This document shows positions 54,613 to 62,190 of a stretch of DNA of 64,000 nucleotides, in pieces. Position 1 is the first letter of the stretch, and each line of letters starts with the position of its first letter. The translations under genes were made by a program, and so were the position numbers. The notes beneath the pieces are model-generated. The model saw nothing but the letters and a program-made list of their open reading frames with translations, was not told where the DNA came from and did no database searches. This DNA is from Seohaeicola saemankumensis (lineage in GTDB: Bacteria > Pseudomonadota > Alphaproteobacteria > Rhodobacterales > Rhodobacteraceae): NCBI RefSeq assembly GCF_042678485.1, contig NZ_JBHTKR010000005.1, forward strand, positions 124,001 through 188,000. The letters run 5' to 3'.

Positions 54613-54833
54613 GGTGCGTCTCGCCCTTTCCCGGTCTTGCGCGGATCGCGGCAATCCTGCGGTGTTTTGCCCGCCGGAACAAGCGCCTCGGCGCCGCATG
54701 CCGCACAGCGGAAGAACTGCAATCCATCGCGATCCCGGGTCCGGTCCATCCGCCAGCGACAGGACCGCATCCCGCGCCGCGCGAAGATCGCGATCAGCAC
54801 GAAGGCGATGATCAACCCGATGGGGATCAGCAC
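54609..54833 (-). CDS. Small membrane protein with C-x2-C motif
   Basis: This 74-residue protein starts (GTG at 54833) with one membrane segment LIPIGLIIAFVLIAIFARRG. A soluble part follows with CAACG (C-A-A-C) and other Cys residues, resembling half a zinc ribbon. It overlaps the DUF1989 start by 4 bp and is probably cotranslated with it. Similar short proteins are seen in Rhodobacteraceae. Function unknown; a metal or membrane link for the DUF1989 protein is possible. Confidence 0.65.
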   Translation of the reverse strand: MLIPIGLIIAFVLIAIFARRGMRSCRWRMDRTRDRDGLQFFRCAACGAEALVPAGKTPQDCRDPRKTGKGRDAP

Positions 54834-54881
54834 GCGACAAGCCCTTTCACATGCAAAAGGGGCAGGCCATCGCGCCCACCC

Positions 54882-54911
54882 CCTTCATCGTTCTTCAAAT
54901 ACTCAAGCGAC
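54882..54911 (+). repeat. Dispersed intergenic element, copy 4
   Basis: CCTTCATCGTTCTTCAAATA then CTCAAGCGAC lies between sdhB and the small membrane-protein gene. It differs from copy 2 by few bases over about 25 (TTCATCGTTC and CAAATACTCAAGC are shared). Confidence 0.55.
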
Positions 54912-54918
54912 GGTCGCG

Positions 54919-55698
54919 TCACACGGTCCGCTCGACCATCATCTTCTTGATCTCGGCAATCGCCTTCGCGGGGTTCAGACCCTTGGGGCAGGTCTTGGCG
55001 CAGTTCATGATCGTGTGGCAACGATACAGTTTGAACGGATCTTCCAACTCGTCCAGACGCTCGCCCGTCGCCTCGTCGCGGCTGTCGATGATCCAGCGAT
55101 AGGCATGCAGCAAGGCGGCCGGTCCCAGATACCGATCACCATTCCACCAGTAGCTGGGGCACGAGGTCGAGCAGCAGGCGCACATCACGCATTCATAAAG
55201 CCCGTCCAGCTTTTCGCGATCCTCGACCGACTGGCGCCATTCCTTGGCGGGACGGTTGGTCTTGGTCTCGAGCCAGGGCATGATGCTGGCATGCTGGGCA
55301 TAGAAATGCGTGAGGTCCGGGATCAGGTCCTTGATCACGGGCATATGCGGCAGCGGATAGATTTTCACATCACCCTTCACGTCATCCATGCCATGCAGGC
55401 AGGCCAGCGTGTTGATCCCGTCGATGTTCATCGCGCAGGACCCGCAGATCCCCTCGCGGCAAGACCGGCGGAAGGTCAGCGTGGGGTCGATCTCGGATTT
55501 GATCTTGATCAGCGCATCCAGGATCATCGGCCCGCAGGTATCCAGATCGACATGATAGGTATCAAGCCGCGGGTTTTCCCCGTCATCGGGGTTCCAGCGG
55601 TAGATCTTGAAGGTCCGCAGATTCTTGGCGCCTTCGGGCTTGGGCCAAGTCTTGCCGGTCCGCATCCGGCTGTTCTTCGGCAGTGTCAGTTGCACCAT
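54919..55698 (-). CDS. sdhB: Succinate dehydrogenase iron-sulfur subunit
   Basis: This 259-residue protein has the [2Fe-2S] cysteines C80, C85, C88 and C100 (CREGICGSC...C). The [4Fe-4S]/[3Fe-4S] set begins C170-x2-C173-x2-C176-x3-C180 and continues in CHTIMNCAKTCPKGLNP. It passes electrons from SdhA to quinone. The ATG at 55698 is the family start; the open frame to 55734 is not used. It is the last gene of sdhCDA-x-B, separated from sdhA by a small lipoprotein-like gene. Confidence 0.97.
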   Translation of the reverse strand: MVQLTLPKNSRMRTGKTWPKPEGAKNLRTFKIYRWNPDDGENPRLDTYHVDLDTCGPMILDALIKIKSEIDPTLTFRRSCREGICGSCAMNIDGINTLACLHGMDDVKGDVKIYPLPHMPVIKDLIPDLTHFYAQHASIMPWLETKTNRPAKEWRQSVEDREKLDGLYECVMCACCSTSCPSYWWNGDRYLGPAALLHAYRWIIDSRDEATGERLDELEDPFKLYRCHTIMNCAKTCPKGLNPAKAIAEIKKMMVERTV

Positions 55699-55711
55699 GA
55701 TGTCTCTCCCG

Positions 55712-56053
55712 TCACAGAAGGGCTGGCAGGCCATTGGCCAGCAGGCAGGTCAGCGTGTCCGGCCGGGACACGATCGAATTCACAAGCTCCACGGTATTCG
55801 CCGTGGGTCCGGTCAGGCTGTCCGCGGCCAACGCCAGCAATTCGCGCGCGGTTGCATTCTGGATGATGCACTCGAGCGCGGGTTCCAGCGGCACGCCGGG
55901 GAAGCGTTGCACCAGCACCGGCGTGATCGCGGCGCGGGCGGCGTCGCGGGTCAGCCGGTCCTGATCGGCAGGCGTACAGGCGGCCAGCGTGGCGGCACAA
56001 AGCGCCGCCAGACCCAGCCCCCGCAGGGCGCCTATGCCATGGGCAAGGATCAA
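55712..56053 (-). CDS. Lipoprotein-like small protein inside the sdh operon
   Basis: This 113-residue protein has a signal sequence ending in the lipobox TLAAC (L-A-A-C near residue 26). A helical domain with two more Cys (ECIIQNATAREL and DTLTCLLANGL) follows. It starts with TTG at 56053, overlapping the sdhA stop (TTGA), and ends 13 bp before sdhB. It thus lies within the operon. I recall similar genes at this place in other Rhodobacteraceae. Function unknown; periplasmic or outer-membrane location is inferred from the lipobox. Confidence 0.7.
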   Translation of the reverse strand: MILAHGIGALRGLGLAALCAATLAACTPADQDRLTRDAARAAITPVLVQRFPGVPLEPALECIIQNATARELLALAADSLTGPTANTVELVNSIVSRPDTLTCLLANGLPALL

Positions 56054-57855
56054 TAGACCCGTGCCTTGGGGGCGATCTTCTTCATGTCGATCCCGCCTTC
56101 GGCTTCCTTGGTCAAGGGCTCTGTCACGACCCGGCGATAGCTGAGGTCGACCTTGGTGCCATCGACCCGCGCGATCGTATGCTTGCGCCAGTTGGCATCG
56201 TCCCGATCGGGATAATCCTCATGGGCATGGGCGCCGCGCGATTCCTTGCGCGCCTCGGCCCCCACGATGGTGGCCAGCGCGTTCGGCATCAGGTTGGTCA
56301 ACTCCAGCGTCTCCATCAGGTCGCTGTTCCAGATCAGGCTGCGATCGGTGACCTTGACGTCATCCATCTTGCCCGCGACGGCGGTCATCTTGGCGACACC
56401 TTCGGCCAGCGTCTTGTCGGTGCGGAACACGGCCGCATCGGCCTGCATGGTCTTTTGCATCTCAAGACGCAGCTCGGCCGTGCCCACGGTGCCATTCGCA
56501 TGCCGCAACCCGTCGAAGCGGTTGAAGGCAAAGTCGATCGAGGCCGCGTTCGGCTTGGGATTCGGCGCACCGGCCGTCACGACCTGCCCTGCCTTGATCG
56601 CGGCGGCGCGGCCAAAGACCACAAGGTCGATCAGAGAGTTCGAACCAAGGCGGTTCGCCCCATGCACCGAGGCACAGCCCGCCTCGCCCACGGCCATCAG
56701 GCCGGGCACGATCCGGTCGGGATCATCCGCGGTGGGGTTCAGCACCTCACCCCAGTAGTTGGTGGGAATACCACCCATGTTGTAATGCACGGTCGGCAGG
56801 ACCGGGATCGGCTCTTTGGTCACGTCCACGCCTGCGAAGATACGCGCGCTTTCCGAGATGCCGGGCAGGCGCAGATGCAGCGCCTCGGGCGGCAGGTGGT
56901 TCAGGTGCAGGTGGATATGGTCACCATCCGGGCCCACGCCGCGACCCTCGCGGATCTCCATCGTCATGCAGCGGCTGACCACATCGCGGCTGGCCAGATC
57001 CTTGTAGGTCGGCGCATAGCGTTCCATGAAACGCTCGCCTTCCGAGTTGGTCAGATACCCGCCCTCGCCGCGCGCGCCCTCGGTGATCAGGCAGCCCGCG
57101 CCATAGATGCCGGTCGGGTGGAATTGCACGAATTCCATATCCTGCAGCGGCAGACCCTGACGCGCCACCATCCCGTTGCCGTCGCCGGTGCAGGTATGGG
57201 CTGATGTGGCGCTGAAATAGGCGCGGCCATAGCCGCCCGTGGCCAGCACCACCATCTTGGCGTTGAACACATGCATCGTGCCATCGTCCAGCTTCCAGCA
57301 GACGACACCCTGACACACGCCATCTTCGGACATGATCAGGTCGATGGCGAAATATTCGATATAGAACTCGGCCTTCTGCTTCAGGCTCTGGCCATAGAGC
57401 GTGTGCAGGATCGCGTGGCCGGTCCGGTCGGCGGCGGCACAGGTGCGCTGCACCGGCGGGCCTTCACCGAATTCGGTCGTATGCCCGCCGAAGGGGCGCT
57501 GATAGATCTTGCCTTCCTCGGTGCGCGAGAACGGCACGCCGTAATGTTCCAGCTCATAGACCGCCTTGGGCGCCTCGCGCGCCAGGTATTCCATGGCATC
57601 GGTATCACCCAGCCAGTCGGACCCCTTCACGGTGTCATACATGTGCCACTGCCAGTGATCCGGCCCCATGTTCGACAGGGACGCCGCGATACCGCCCTGT
57701 GCGGCCACCGTATGGCTGCGGGTCGGAAAGACCTTGGTCACGCAAGCGGTGCGAAGGCCCTGTTCGGCCATGCCCAGCGTCGCGCGCAGACCGGCGCCAC
57801 CGGCCCCGACCACCACGACATCATAATCATGGGTCTCGTATTGATAAGCTGCCAT
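56050..57855 (-). CDS. sdhA: Succinate dehydrogenase flavoprotein subunit
   Basis: This 601-residue protein has the FAD-binding motif VVVVGAGGAGLRATLG near the N-terminus and the covalent-FAD His in RSHTVAAQGGIAASL. The active-site segments HPTGIYGAGCLITEGARGEGG and HYNMGGIPTNYWG are also present. It oxidises succinate to fumarate in complex II at the inner membrane. It is third in the sdhCDAB order. Length and motifs are normal. Confidence 0.98.
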   Translation of the reverse strand: MAAYQYETHDYDVVVVGAGGAGLRATLGMAEQGLRTACVTKVFPTRSHTVAAQGGIAASLSNMGPDHWQWHMYDTVKGSDWLGDTDAMEYLAREAPKAVYELEHYGVPFSRTEEGKIYQRPFGGHTTEFGEGPPVQRTCAAADRTGHAILHTLYGQSLKQKAEFYIEYFAIDLIMSEDGVCQGVVCWKLDDGTMHVFNAKMVVLATGGYGRAYFSATSAHTCTGDGNGMVARQGLPLQDMEFVQFHPTGIYGAGCLITEGARGEGGYLTNSEGERFMERYAPTYKDLASRDVVSRCMTMEIREGRGVGPDGDHIHLHLNHLPPEALHLRLPGISESARIFAGVDVTKEPIPVLPTVHYNMGGIPTNYWGEVLNPTADDPDRIVPGLMAVGEAGCASVHGANRLGSNSLIDLVVFGRAAAIKAGQVVTAGAPNPKPNAASIDFAFNRFDGLRHANGTVGTAELRLEMQKTMQADAAVFRTDKTLAEGVAKMTAVAGKMDDVKVTDRSLIWNSDLMETLELTNLMPNALATIVGAEARKESRGAHAHEDYPDRDDANWRKHTIARVDGTKVDLSYRRVVTEPLTKEAEGGIDMKKIAPKARVY

Positions 57856-57873
57856 TGCAACACTCTCCGAAAG

Positions 57874-58245
57874 TTAAAGCGCGATCTTCGCGATGGCGAA
57901 CAACCCGGTGGCGGCCGCGCCATAGCTCAGGCAGGTCACCGCGATGATCACGATTTTCTGTGTCGTCCCGTGGACATAGTCCTCGATCATGGTTTGGGCA
58001 CCCTCGTTGAAGTGCTTGAAACCCACGATCAGCGTCAGCGCCGCCACGATGGCCGGGAAAGGATGGGCGAAATAGGCCAGCACCTCTTCATGCGGTGCGC
58101 CCAGCATCGGCCCGAAGGTAAAGACGAACAGCGGGATCAGGATCAGCAGCGCCACCGAGGACACTTTCATCGACCAGAAATGGGCAGTGCCCGTCTTGGC
58201 CGATCCCATTCCCATCGCGCGCTTGCGGTCTGTCAGGTAACGCAT
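57874..58245 (-). CDS. sdhD: Succinate dehydrogenase membrane anchor subunit D
   Basis: This 123-residue protein has three membrane segments (about 28-50, 62-82, 95-118). Seen are the start RKRAMGMGSAKTGTAHFW and the segment FPAIVAALTLIVGFKHFNEGAQTMIEDYVHG, which contains the quinone/heme-region His and the conserved EDY. It anchors complex II with SdhC. It lies 12 bp after sdhC and 18 bp before sdhA. Confidence 0.93.
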   Translation of the reverse strand: MRYLTDRKRAMGMGSAKTGTAHFWSMKVSSVALLILIPLFVFTFGPMLGAPHEEVLAYFAHPFPAIVAALTLIVGFKHFNEGAQTMIEDYVHGTTQKIVIIAVTCLSYGAAATGLFAIAKIAL

Positions 58246-58257
58246 CTCTCAGCCCTC

Positions 58258-58641
58258 TCAGATCACGGCCACGGTCAGCAGGGTCAGCAGAACCGACCCG
58301 CCGATCACCGCATAGCCCAGCTTGTAGGCGCTTTCGATATCCAGCATCTTCGCGTTGTCCCAGATCAGGTGCCGGACGCCCGCCAGCGTGTGATACCACA
58401 GCGCCCAGAGCGACAGGAACATCACAAGATCCCCGAACCAGCTGGTGATGACCGCATCGGCCAGGGCGAAATATGCGGGCGAGGTCGCCGCCGCCAGGAA
58501 CCACCACACGATCAGCAGCGCCGCCAGCAGCAGCGCATTGCCGGTGATCCGCGTCAGGATCGAGGTGATCGAGGTCAGTTGCGGGCGATAGATTGACAGG
58601 TGCGGCGAAAGCGGGCGATTGCCCCGGTTCACGTCAGCCAT
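58258..58641 (-). CDS. sdhC: Succinate dehydrogenase cytochrome b556 subunit C
   Basis: This 127-residue protein starts MADVNRGNRPLSPHLSIYRP, the SdhC signature. It has three membrane segments and H84 in WYHTLAGVRHLIWD, the expected heme b ligand region (also H91). It starts the sdh operon. The frame is open to 58689, but the ATG at 58641 matches relatives. The 325 bp upstream contain repeated TGTGATCACA palindromes. Confidence 0.95.
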   Translation of the reverse strand: MADVNRGNRPLSPHLSIYRPQLTSITSILTRITGNALLLAALLIVWWFLAAATSPAYFALADAVITSWFGDLVMFLSLWALWYHTLAGVRHLIWDNAKMLDIESAYKLGYAVIGGSVLLTLLTVAVI

Positions 58642-58966
58642 GTGTCCCTTCCTTCCTGGGTTGCGAAAGGCCCGCCGCGATTTCTGCACACGACGGTATA
58701 CTTTCCGATGCCTTTTGCGGCCTTGATACTCTTTTTAGCGGCTCTGTCACGTCAGCACAGCCCCGATATGCATAAAAATACGCGCGAAGTGACGCAACCA
58801 GAGCATTCGTGATCACAACAGGTTTCACTGTGATCACAAACCCGCCGCCCGACAGCCCCCAAATGGGAATCATGCCATCACGTGGCGACCGCCCAGATGC
58901 CTTTTGTGCAGGACTCCGGCACCAAAACCCGCCCGGCCGCGGTGAAAGCCCCGGCCATTTTTGTGA
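58642..58966. promoter_or_regulatory. sdh upstream region with repeated TGTGATCACA palindromes
   Basis: This 325-bp gap holds no convincing gene. CGTGATCACA (58808-58817) and TGTGATCACA (58829-58838) have centres 21 bp apart, two helical turns. A third, TGTGATCACA at 58962-58971, overlaps the mch stop codon. Copies 1 and 2 lie 167-197 bp upstream of sdhC. They look like an operator set; the regulator is unknown. Confidence 0.5.
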
Positions 58967-60025
58967 TCACATCGGCATCAGCGCCCAATAGTCCAGATCC
59001 AGCAGCACATGCGGCTGGTACTTGCCATCGTCGCTTTTCAGCCGGAATGCCCCCGCTGCATTCGTCGCCACCAGGCGCAGGCGGATCGCGCCGACGCCGG
59101 GCGCCGATGTCTCGGCCTTGTCCAGAACCTCGGACCAGGCGCGGATCGTGTCACCGCTGAAACAGGGGTTGGCATGCGCGCCCGCGTTCAGCCCCACGAT
59201 CATCTGCGCATTGGCCAGACCGTTGAACGACAGCGCGCGCGCCATGCTGATCACATGACCGCCATAGATCAACCGCCGCCCGTCGGCGCGGTTGGTGGCA
59301 TCGAAATGCACCTTGGCCGTGTTCTGCCACAGCCGCGTGGCAATCATGTGCTCGGCTTCTTCGATCGTCACGCCGTCCACATGGTCGATCGTCTCGCCGA
59401 TCTCGTAATCGCTCCAGCGATGCGGCTCGCCGGACAGGGTGAAATCGTAATTGGTTAAATCCAGCCCCTCGGGCACCACCAGTTGATCGGGCGTCAGCAC
59501 CGGTGCCAACTGCGGCACGACCGTTTCGGGCGCGGGTGCATCGGTGTTGTTCTTGCGCACCATCACCCAGCGCACATAGTCCAGAACCACCTCGCCCCGC
59601 TGGTTCAGGCCGCGCGTACGCACATAGACCACGCCGGACTGTCCGTTGGAATTCTGCTTCAGCCCGATCACCTCGGAGCTGGAGCGGATCGTATCGCCCG
59701 CATAGACCGGACGCAGCCAGCGGCCCTGCGCGTAGCCCAGATTGGCAATGGCGTTCAGCGACACATCGGGCACGGTCTTGCCAAAGACGATGTGAAACGC
59801 CGCCAGATCGTCCAGCGGGCTTTGCGGCAATCCGCAGGAGCGCGCGAATTCATCCGACGAATACAGCGCATGCCGCGCGGGATAGAGCGCATGATAAAGC
59901 GCCCTTTCCCCGCCCGACACAGTACGCGGCACGGCATGGTCGATCACCTGACCGATGCTGTAATCCTCAAAGAAGCGTCCTGCGGTCGTCTTGATCGGCA
60001 CCACGTGAAATTGCGGGGCTTTCAT
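58967..60025 (-). CDS. mch: Mesaconyl-CoA hydratase (beta-methylmalyl-CoA dehydratase)
   Basis: This 352-residue protein has two MaoC-like hot-dog halves: FFEDYSIGQVIDHAVPRTVS with YSSDEFARSCGLPQSPLDDLAAFHIVFGKTV, and WSDYEIGETIDHVDGVTIEEAEHMIATRLWQNTAKVHFDA. It hydrates mesaconyl-CoA to beta-methylmalyl-CoA in the EMC pathway. It is the last gene of mcl2-nnrU-DUF1737-mch on the minus strand; the start abuts the DUF1737 stop. A TGTGATCACA palindrome covers its stop codon. Confidence 0.93.
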   Translation of the reverse strand: MKAPQFHVVPIKTTAGRFFEDYSIGQVIDHAVPRTVSGGERALYHALYPARHALYSSDEFARSCGLPQSPLDDLAAFHIVFGKTVPDVSLNAIANLGYAQGRWLRPVYAGDTIRSSSEVIGLKQNSNGQSGVVYVRTRGLNQRGEVVLDYVRWVMVRKNNTDAPAPETVVPQLAPVLTPDQLVVPEGLDLTNYDFTLSGEPHRWSDYEIGETIDHVDGVTIEEAEHMIATRLWQNTAKVHFDATNRADGRRLIYGGHVISMARALSFNGLANAQMIVGLNAGAHANPCFSGDTIRAWSEVLDKAETSAPGVGAIRLRLVATNAAGAFRLKSDDGKYQPHVLLDLDYWALMPM

Positions 60026-60229
60026 TTACTGCTCTCCCAGCTTGAGATCGGGCGAATAGGTGCCGGGCACGTCCTTGATCACGGCCTGTCCGCAGCGCAT
60101 CACGCCATTGGCCGCATCAAAAGCATAGGTCGGGCTGCCATGCAGCACCCAGCCGGCGTTCAGGGCCCGCGTCACCTTGTGACAGAATGCATCGGTGTCA
60201 TCGGCGGTCAGGAAACGATAAAGCTGCAT
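60026..60229 (-). CDS. DUF1737 domain protein
   Basis: This 67-residue protein (MQLYRFLTADDTDAFCHKVT...) matches DUF1737: a short domain with LNAGWVLHGSPTYAFD and a conserved C-terminal tail. The ATG at 60229 is preferred over the open frame to 60268. Its stop directly abuts the mch ATG, and it lies 4 bp after nnrU. It is encoded with EMC-pathway genes, but its role is unknown. Confidence 0.8.
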   Translation of the reverse strand: MQLYRFLTADDTDAFCHKVTRALNAGWVLHGSPTYAFDAANGVMRCGQAVIKDVPGTYSPDLKLGEQ

Positions 60230-60233
60230 GGGA

Positions 60234-60779
60234 TCACCCCGGGAATGGCCAGACACCCAGCCACGCATGGATCGCTGTCATGACCCCGAACAGGACCAGC
60301 GTGATCACGACCAGCAGGATGTCTTTCTTTGCCTCGCCCGGTGCAGGGCGCACCCAGACTTCGGAACGGTTGATCAGGATGACAGATGCCACCGCCCAGG
60401 CCAGCATGCCCCCGAACAGGATGATCGAGGCCAGATCCCCGTTTACCAGCAGATGCGCCACCGCCCAGATCTTGACCGCCGTCAGTTGCGGATGGCGCAT
60501 CTTGCCACGCAAGCGGCCCTTGGTGGCGCTCATCCCGTAGACGAAGACCGCAACCAGCATCATCAGATTGTTCAGGTGCACCGTCCATGTGGGCGGAGCC
60601 CAGACATGGATGAAATCAGCGCCGCGATAGCCGAAGATCATCATCAGAAGGCTGGCCACGATGGCCGCGGCCACCACCGCCTTGCCCCTGTCGCCCATCG
60701 GCGCACGCAGGCCGGGGGCCAGGCGCTTGAAGAAATGGGCCGCGGCCCAGAGGATCACACCGAGGGTCAGCAGGAACAT
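60234..60779 (-). CDS. NnrU family membrane protein
   Basis: This 181-residue inner-membrane protein has about five membrane segments and the NnrU features LWAAAHFFKRLAPGLR, PPTWTVHLNNLMMLVAVFVYG and GRLRGKMRHPQLTAVKIWAVAHLLVNGDLASIILFGG. NnrU was named from nitrite/nitric-oxide reduction regions in denitrifiers, but the fold is related to isoprenylcysteine methyltransferase-like membrane proteins. It lies inside the mcl2-mch operon, so a role in denitrification is not indicated here. Function uncertain. Confidence 0.85.
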   Translation of the reverse strand: MFLLTLGVILWAAAHFFKRLAPGLRAPMGDRGKAVVAAAIVASLLMMIFGYRGADFIHVWAPPTWTVHLNNLMMLVAVFVYGMSATKGRLRGKMRHPQLTAVKIWAVAHLLVNGDLASIILFGGMLAWAVASVILINRSEVWVRPAPGEAKKDILLVVITLVLFGVMTAIHAWLGVWPFPG

Positions 60780-60794
60780 GAAAGATATCTCCGA

Positions 60795-61640
60795 TCAGAG
60801 GGATGAAATGGCCGAGGCCATGGCAAGGATCTTCTTTGCGGTCTCGACATGCAGGTTTTCGACGATCTTGCCATCCACGACGGCAACACCCTGACCGCTG
60901 GCCTCGACCTCTTCATAGGCGGCGATCTGGCGGCGCGCCAGATCGATCTCGGCCTCGGACGGGGCAAAGGCGGTATTGGTCACATCCACCTGTGCCGGGT
61001 GGATCAGGGTCTTGCCGTCAAACCCCATGTCGCGGCCCTGCTCGCATTCGGCACGCAGGCCGTCATCATCCTTGAACTGGTTGTAGACACCATCAATCGC
61101 GATCACCCCATGGGCGCGGGCCGCCATCAGGATGGTCTGCAAGGCCATCTGCATCGGCAGACGGTCAGCCCGGTAGCGGCAGTTCAGCTCTTTCGCCAGA
61201 TCGTTGGTGCCTGCGACGAAGCCGGTCAGCTGCGGATGAGCGGCGATCTCGGCCGCGTTCAGGATGCCCAGCGGCGTTTCCATCATCGCCCAGATCGGCG
61301 TCCCGTTGCCCAGCAGGTCGGACAGCGCCTGCACGTCGGCTGCGGAATTCACCTTGGGAAGCAGGAACACATCCGCGCCGGCATCGCGCAGCGCCTCGAC
61401 ATCGCCGGCGCCCCATTCCGTATCAAGCCCGTTGATGCGGATGATCTTGACGCGTGCGCCATAGCCGCCGACCGCCAGCGCCTGTGCCAGCGTCGCGCGC
61501 GCCTCGACCTTGGCATCGGGCGTCACCGCGTCTTCCAGGTCGAATATGATCGCATCGACGGGCAGTTCGCGCGCCTTGTCCAGCGCACGCTCCTTCGAGC
61601 CGGGGATATACAGAACCGAGCGATAGGGGCGAATGTCCAT
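60795..61640 (-). CDS. mcl2: (3S)-malyl-CoA thioesterase (Mcl2, CitE-like)
   Basis: This 281-residue CitE-family protein starts MDIRPYRSVLYIPGSKERAL and has IIFDLEDAV, RINGLDTEWG, IWAMMETPLGILNAAEIAAHP, FVAGTNDLAKEL and GFDGKTLIHPAQ. Its IPGSKERAL start and length fit Mcl2 of Rhodobacter rather than Mcl1 (about 318 residues, lyase). Mcl2 releases malate from (3S)-malyl-CoA. The ATG at 61640 follows AAGGAAG; the frame is open to 62030. It heads mcl2-nnrU-DUF1737-mch. Distinction from a lyase rests on similarity I recall. Confidence 0.85.
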   Translation of the reverse strand: MDIRPYRSVLYIPGSKERALDKARELPVDAIIFDLEDAVTPDAKVEARATLAQALAVGGYGARVKIIRINGLDTEWGAGDVEALRDAGADVFLLPKVNSAADVQALSDLLGNGTPIWAMMETPLGILNAAEIAAHPQLTGFVAGTNDLAKELNCRYRADRLPMQMALQTILMAARAHGVIAIDGVYNQFKDDDGLRAECEQGRDMGFDGKTLIHPAQVDVTNTAFAPSEAEIDLARRQIAAYEEVEASGQGVAVVDGKIVENLHVETAKKILAMASAISSL

Positions 61641-61711
61641 GGCCTGAGTCTTCCTTGTAATAATCTTGCGCAGAGATGGCATTTTTTGGTGTAAACCTTC
61701 AAGGCTATTCG

Positions 61712-61724
61712 TGCCGCGATGCAG
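61712..61724. promoter_or_regulatory. Putative EMC-pathway operator, site 3 (mcl2 operon)
   Basis: TGCCGCGATGCAG lies 72-84 bp upstream of mcl2. It matches the ccr and ecm sites (TGCCGCAATGCAG) at 12 of 13 bases. TTCAAGG occurs just to its left, as at the ccr site, but with a different spacing (7 against 3 bases). It is in the same orientation relative to its gene as site 1. Confidence 0.45.
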
Positions 61725-61843
61725 AAAAAAGCGCATGCCATGGGATACTGTCGGCAAGATGCCTGCGCCGCGCGTGCTGTTAACTTCAATGAAATCCTTC
61801 TGGTGCAGCCTGTGGTCCATGCGATCATGGAAAGGGCAAACCG

Positions 61844-62173
61844 ATGGCATATGAACGGACGATACTGACGACTGGTGTGGTTCTGCTGACCTTGGCCCTG
61901 GCCACCATGGCCCCCGCCGCGGACCCCCGCAACGCCGCCAACTGCGCCCCGCGCGACAAGGTCGTGGAACGGCTGGCCGGCACCTACGGGGAAACCCGCC
62001 GCTCGATCGGCCTTGGCGCCAACAACGCACTGATCGAAGTGTATGCCAGCGATGACAGCGGCTCCTGGACGATCACGGAAACGCTGCCGTCTGGTCTGAC
62101 CTGCCTTGTCGCCTCGGGGCAGGCCTTTGAAACCCTGGCCGACACGCCCCCCGCCACGGGCAAGGGTGCTTGA
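61844..62173 (+). CDS. Small exported protein, unknown function
   Basis: This 109-residue protein has a signal peptide (1-26, ILTTGVVLLTLALATMAPAA). A small domain follows: CAPRDKVVERLAGTYGETRRSIGLGANNALIEVYASDDSGSWTITETLPSGLTCLVASG. It has two Cys that could form a disulfide. Proteins of this kind are common in Alphaproteobacteria without assigned function. It starts at 61844 after GGAAAGGG, divergent from mcl2, and is convergent with the TSUP gene. Confidence 0.75.
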   Translation: MAYERTILTTGVVLLTLALATMAPAADPRNAANCAPRDKVVERLAGTYGETRRSIGLGANNALIEVYASDDSGSWTITETLPSGLTCLVASGQAFETLADTPPATGKGA

Positions 62174-62190
62174 CCGACACCCGACCGGGA

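Noticed and set aside
58634..58991. Short open frames (60-79 codons) in the sdhC-mch gap
   Set aside because: No ribosome-binding site or family resemblance, and the DNA is better explained by regulatory palindromes.
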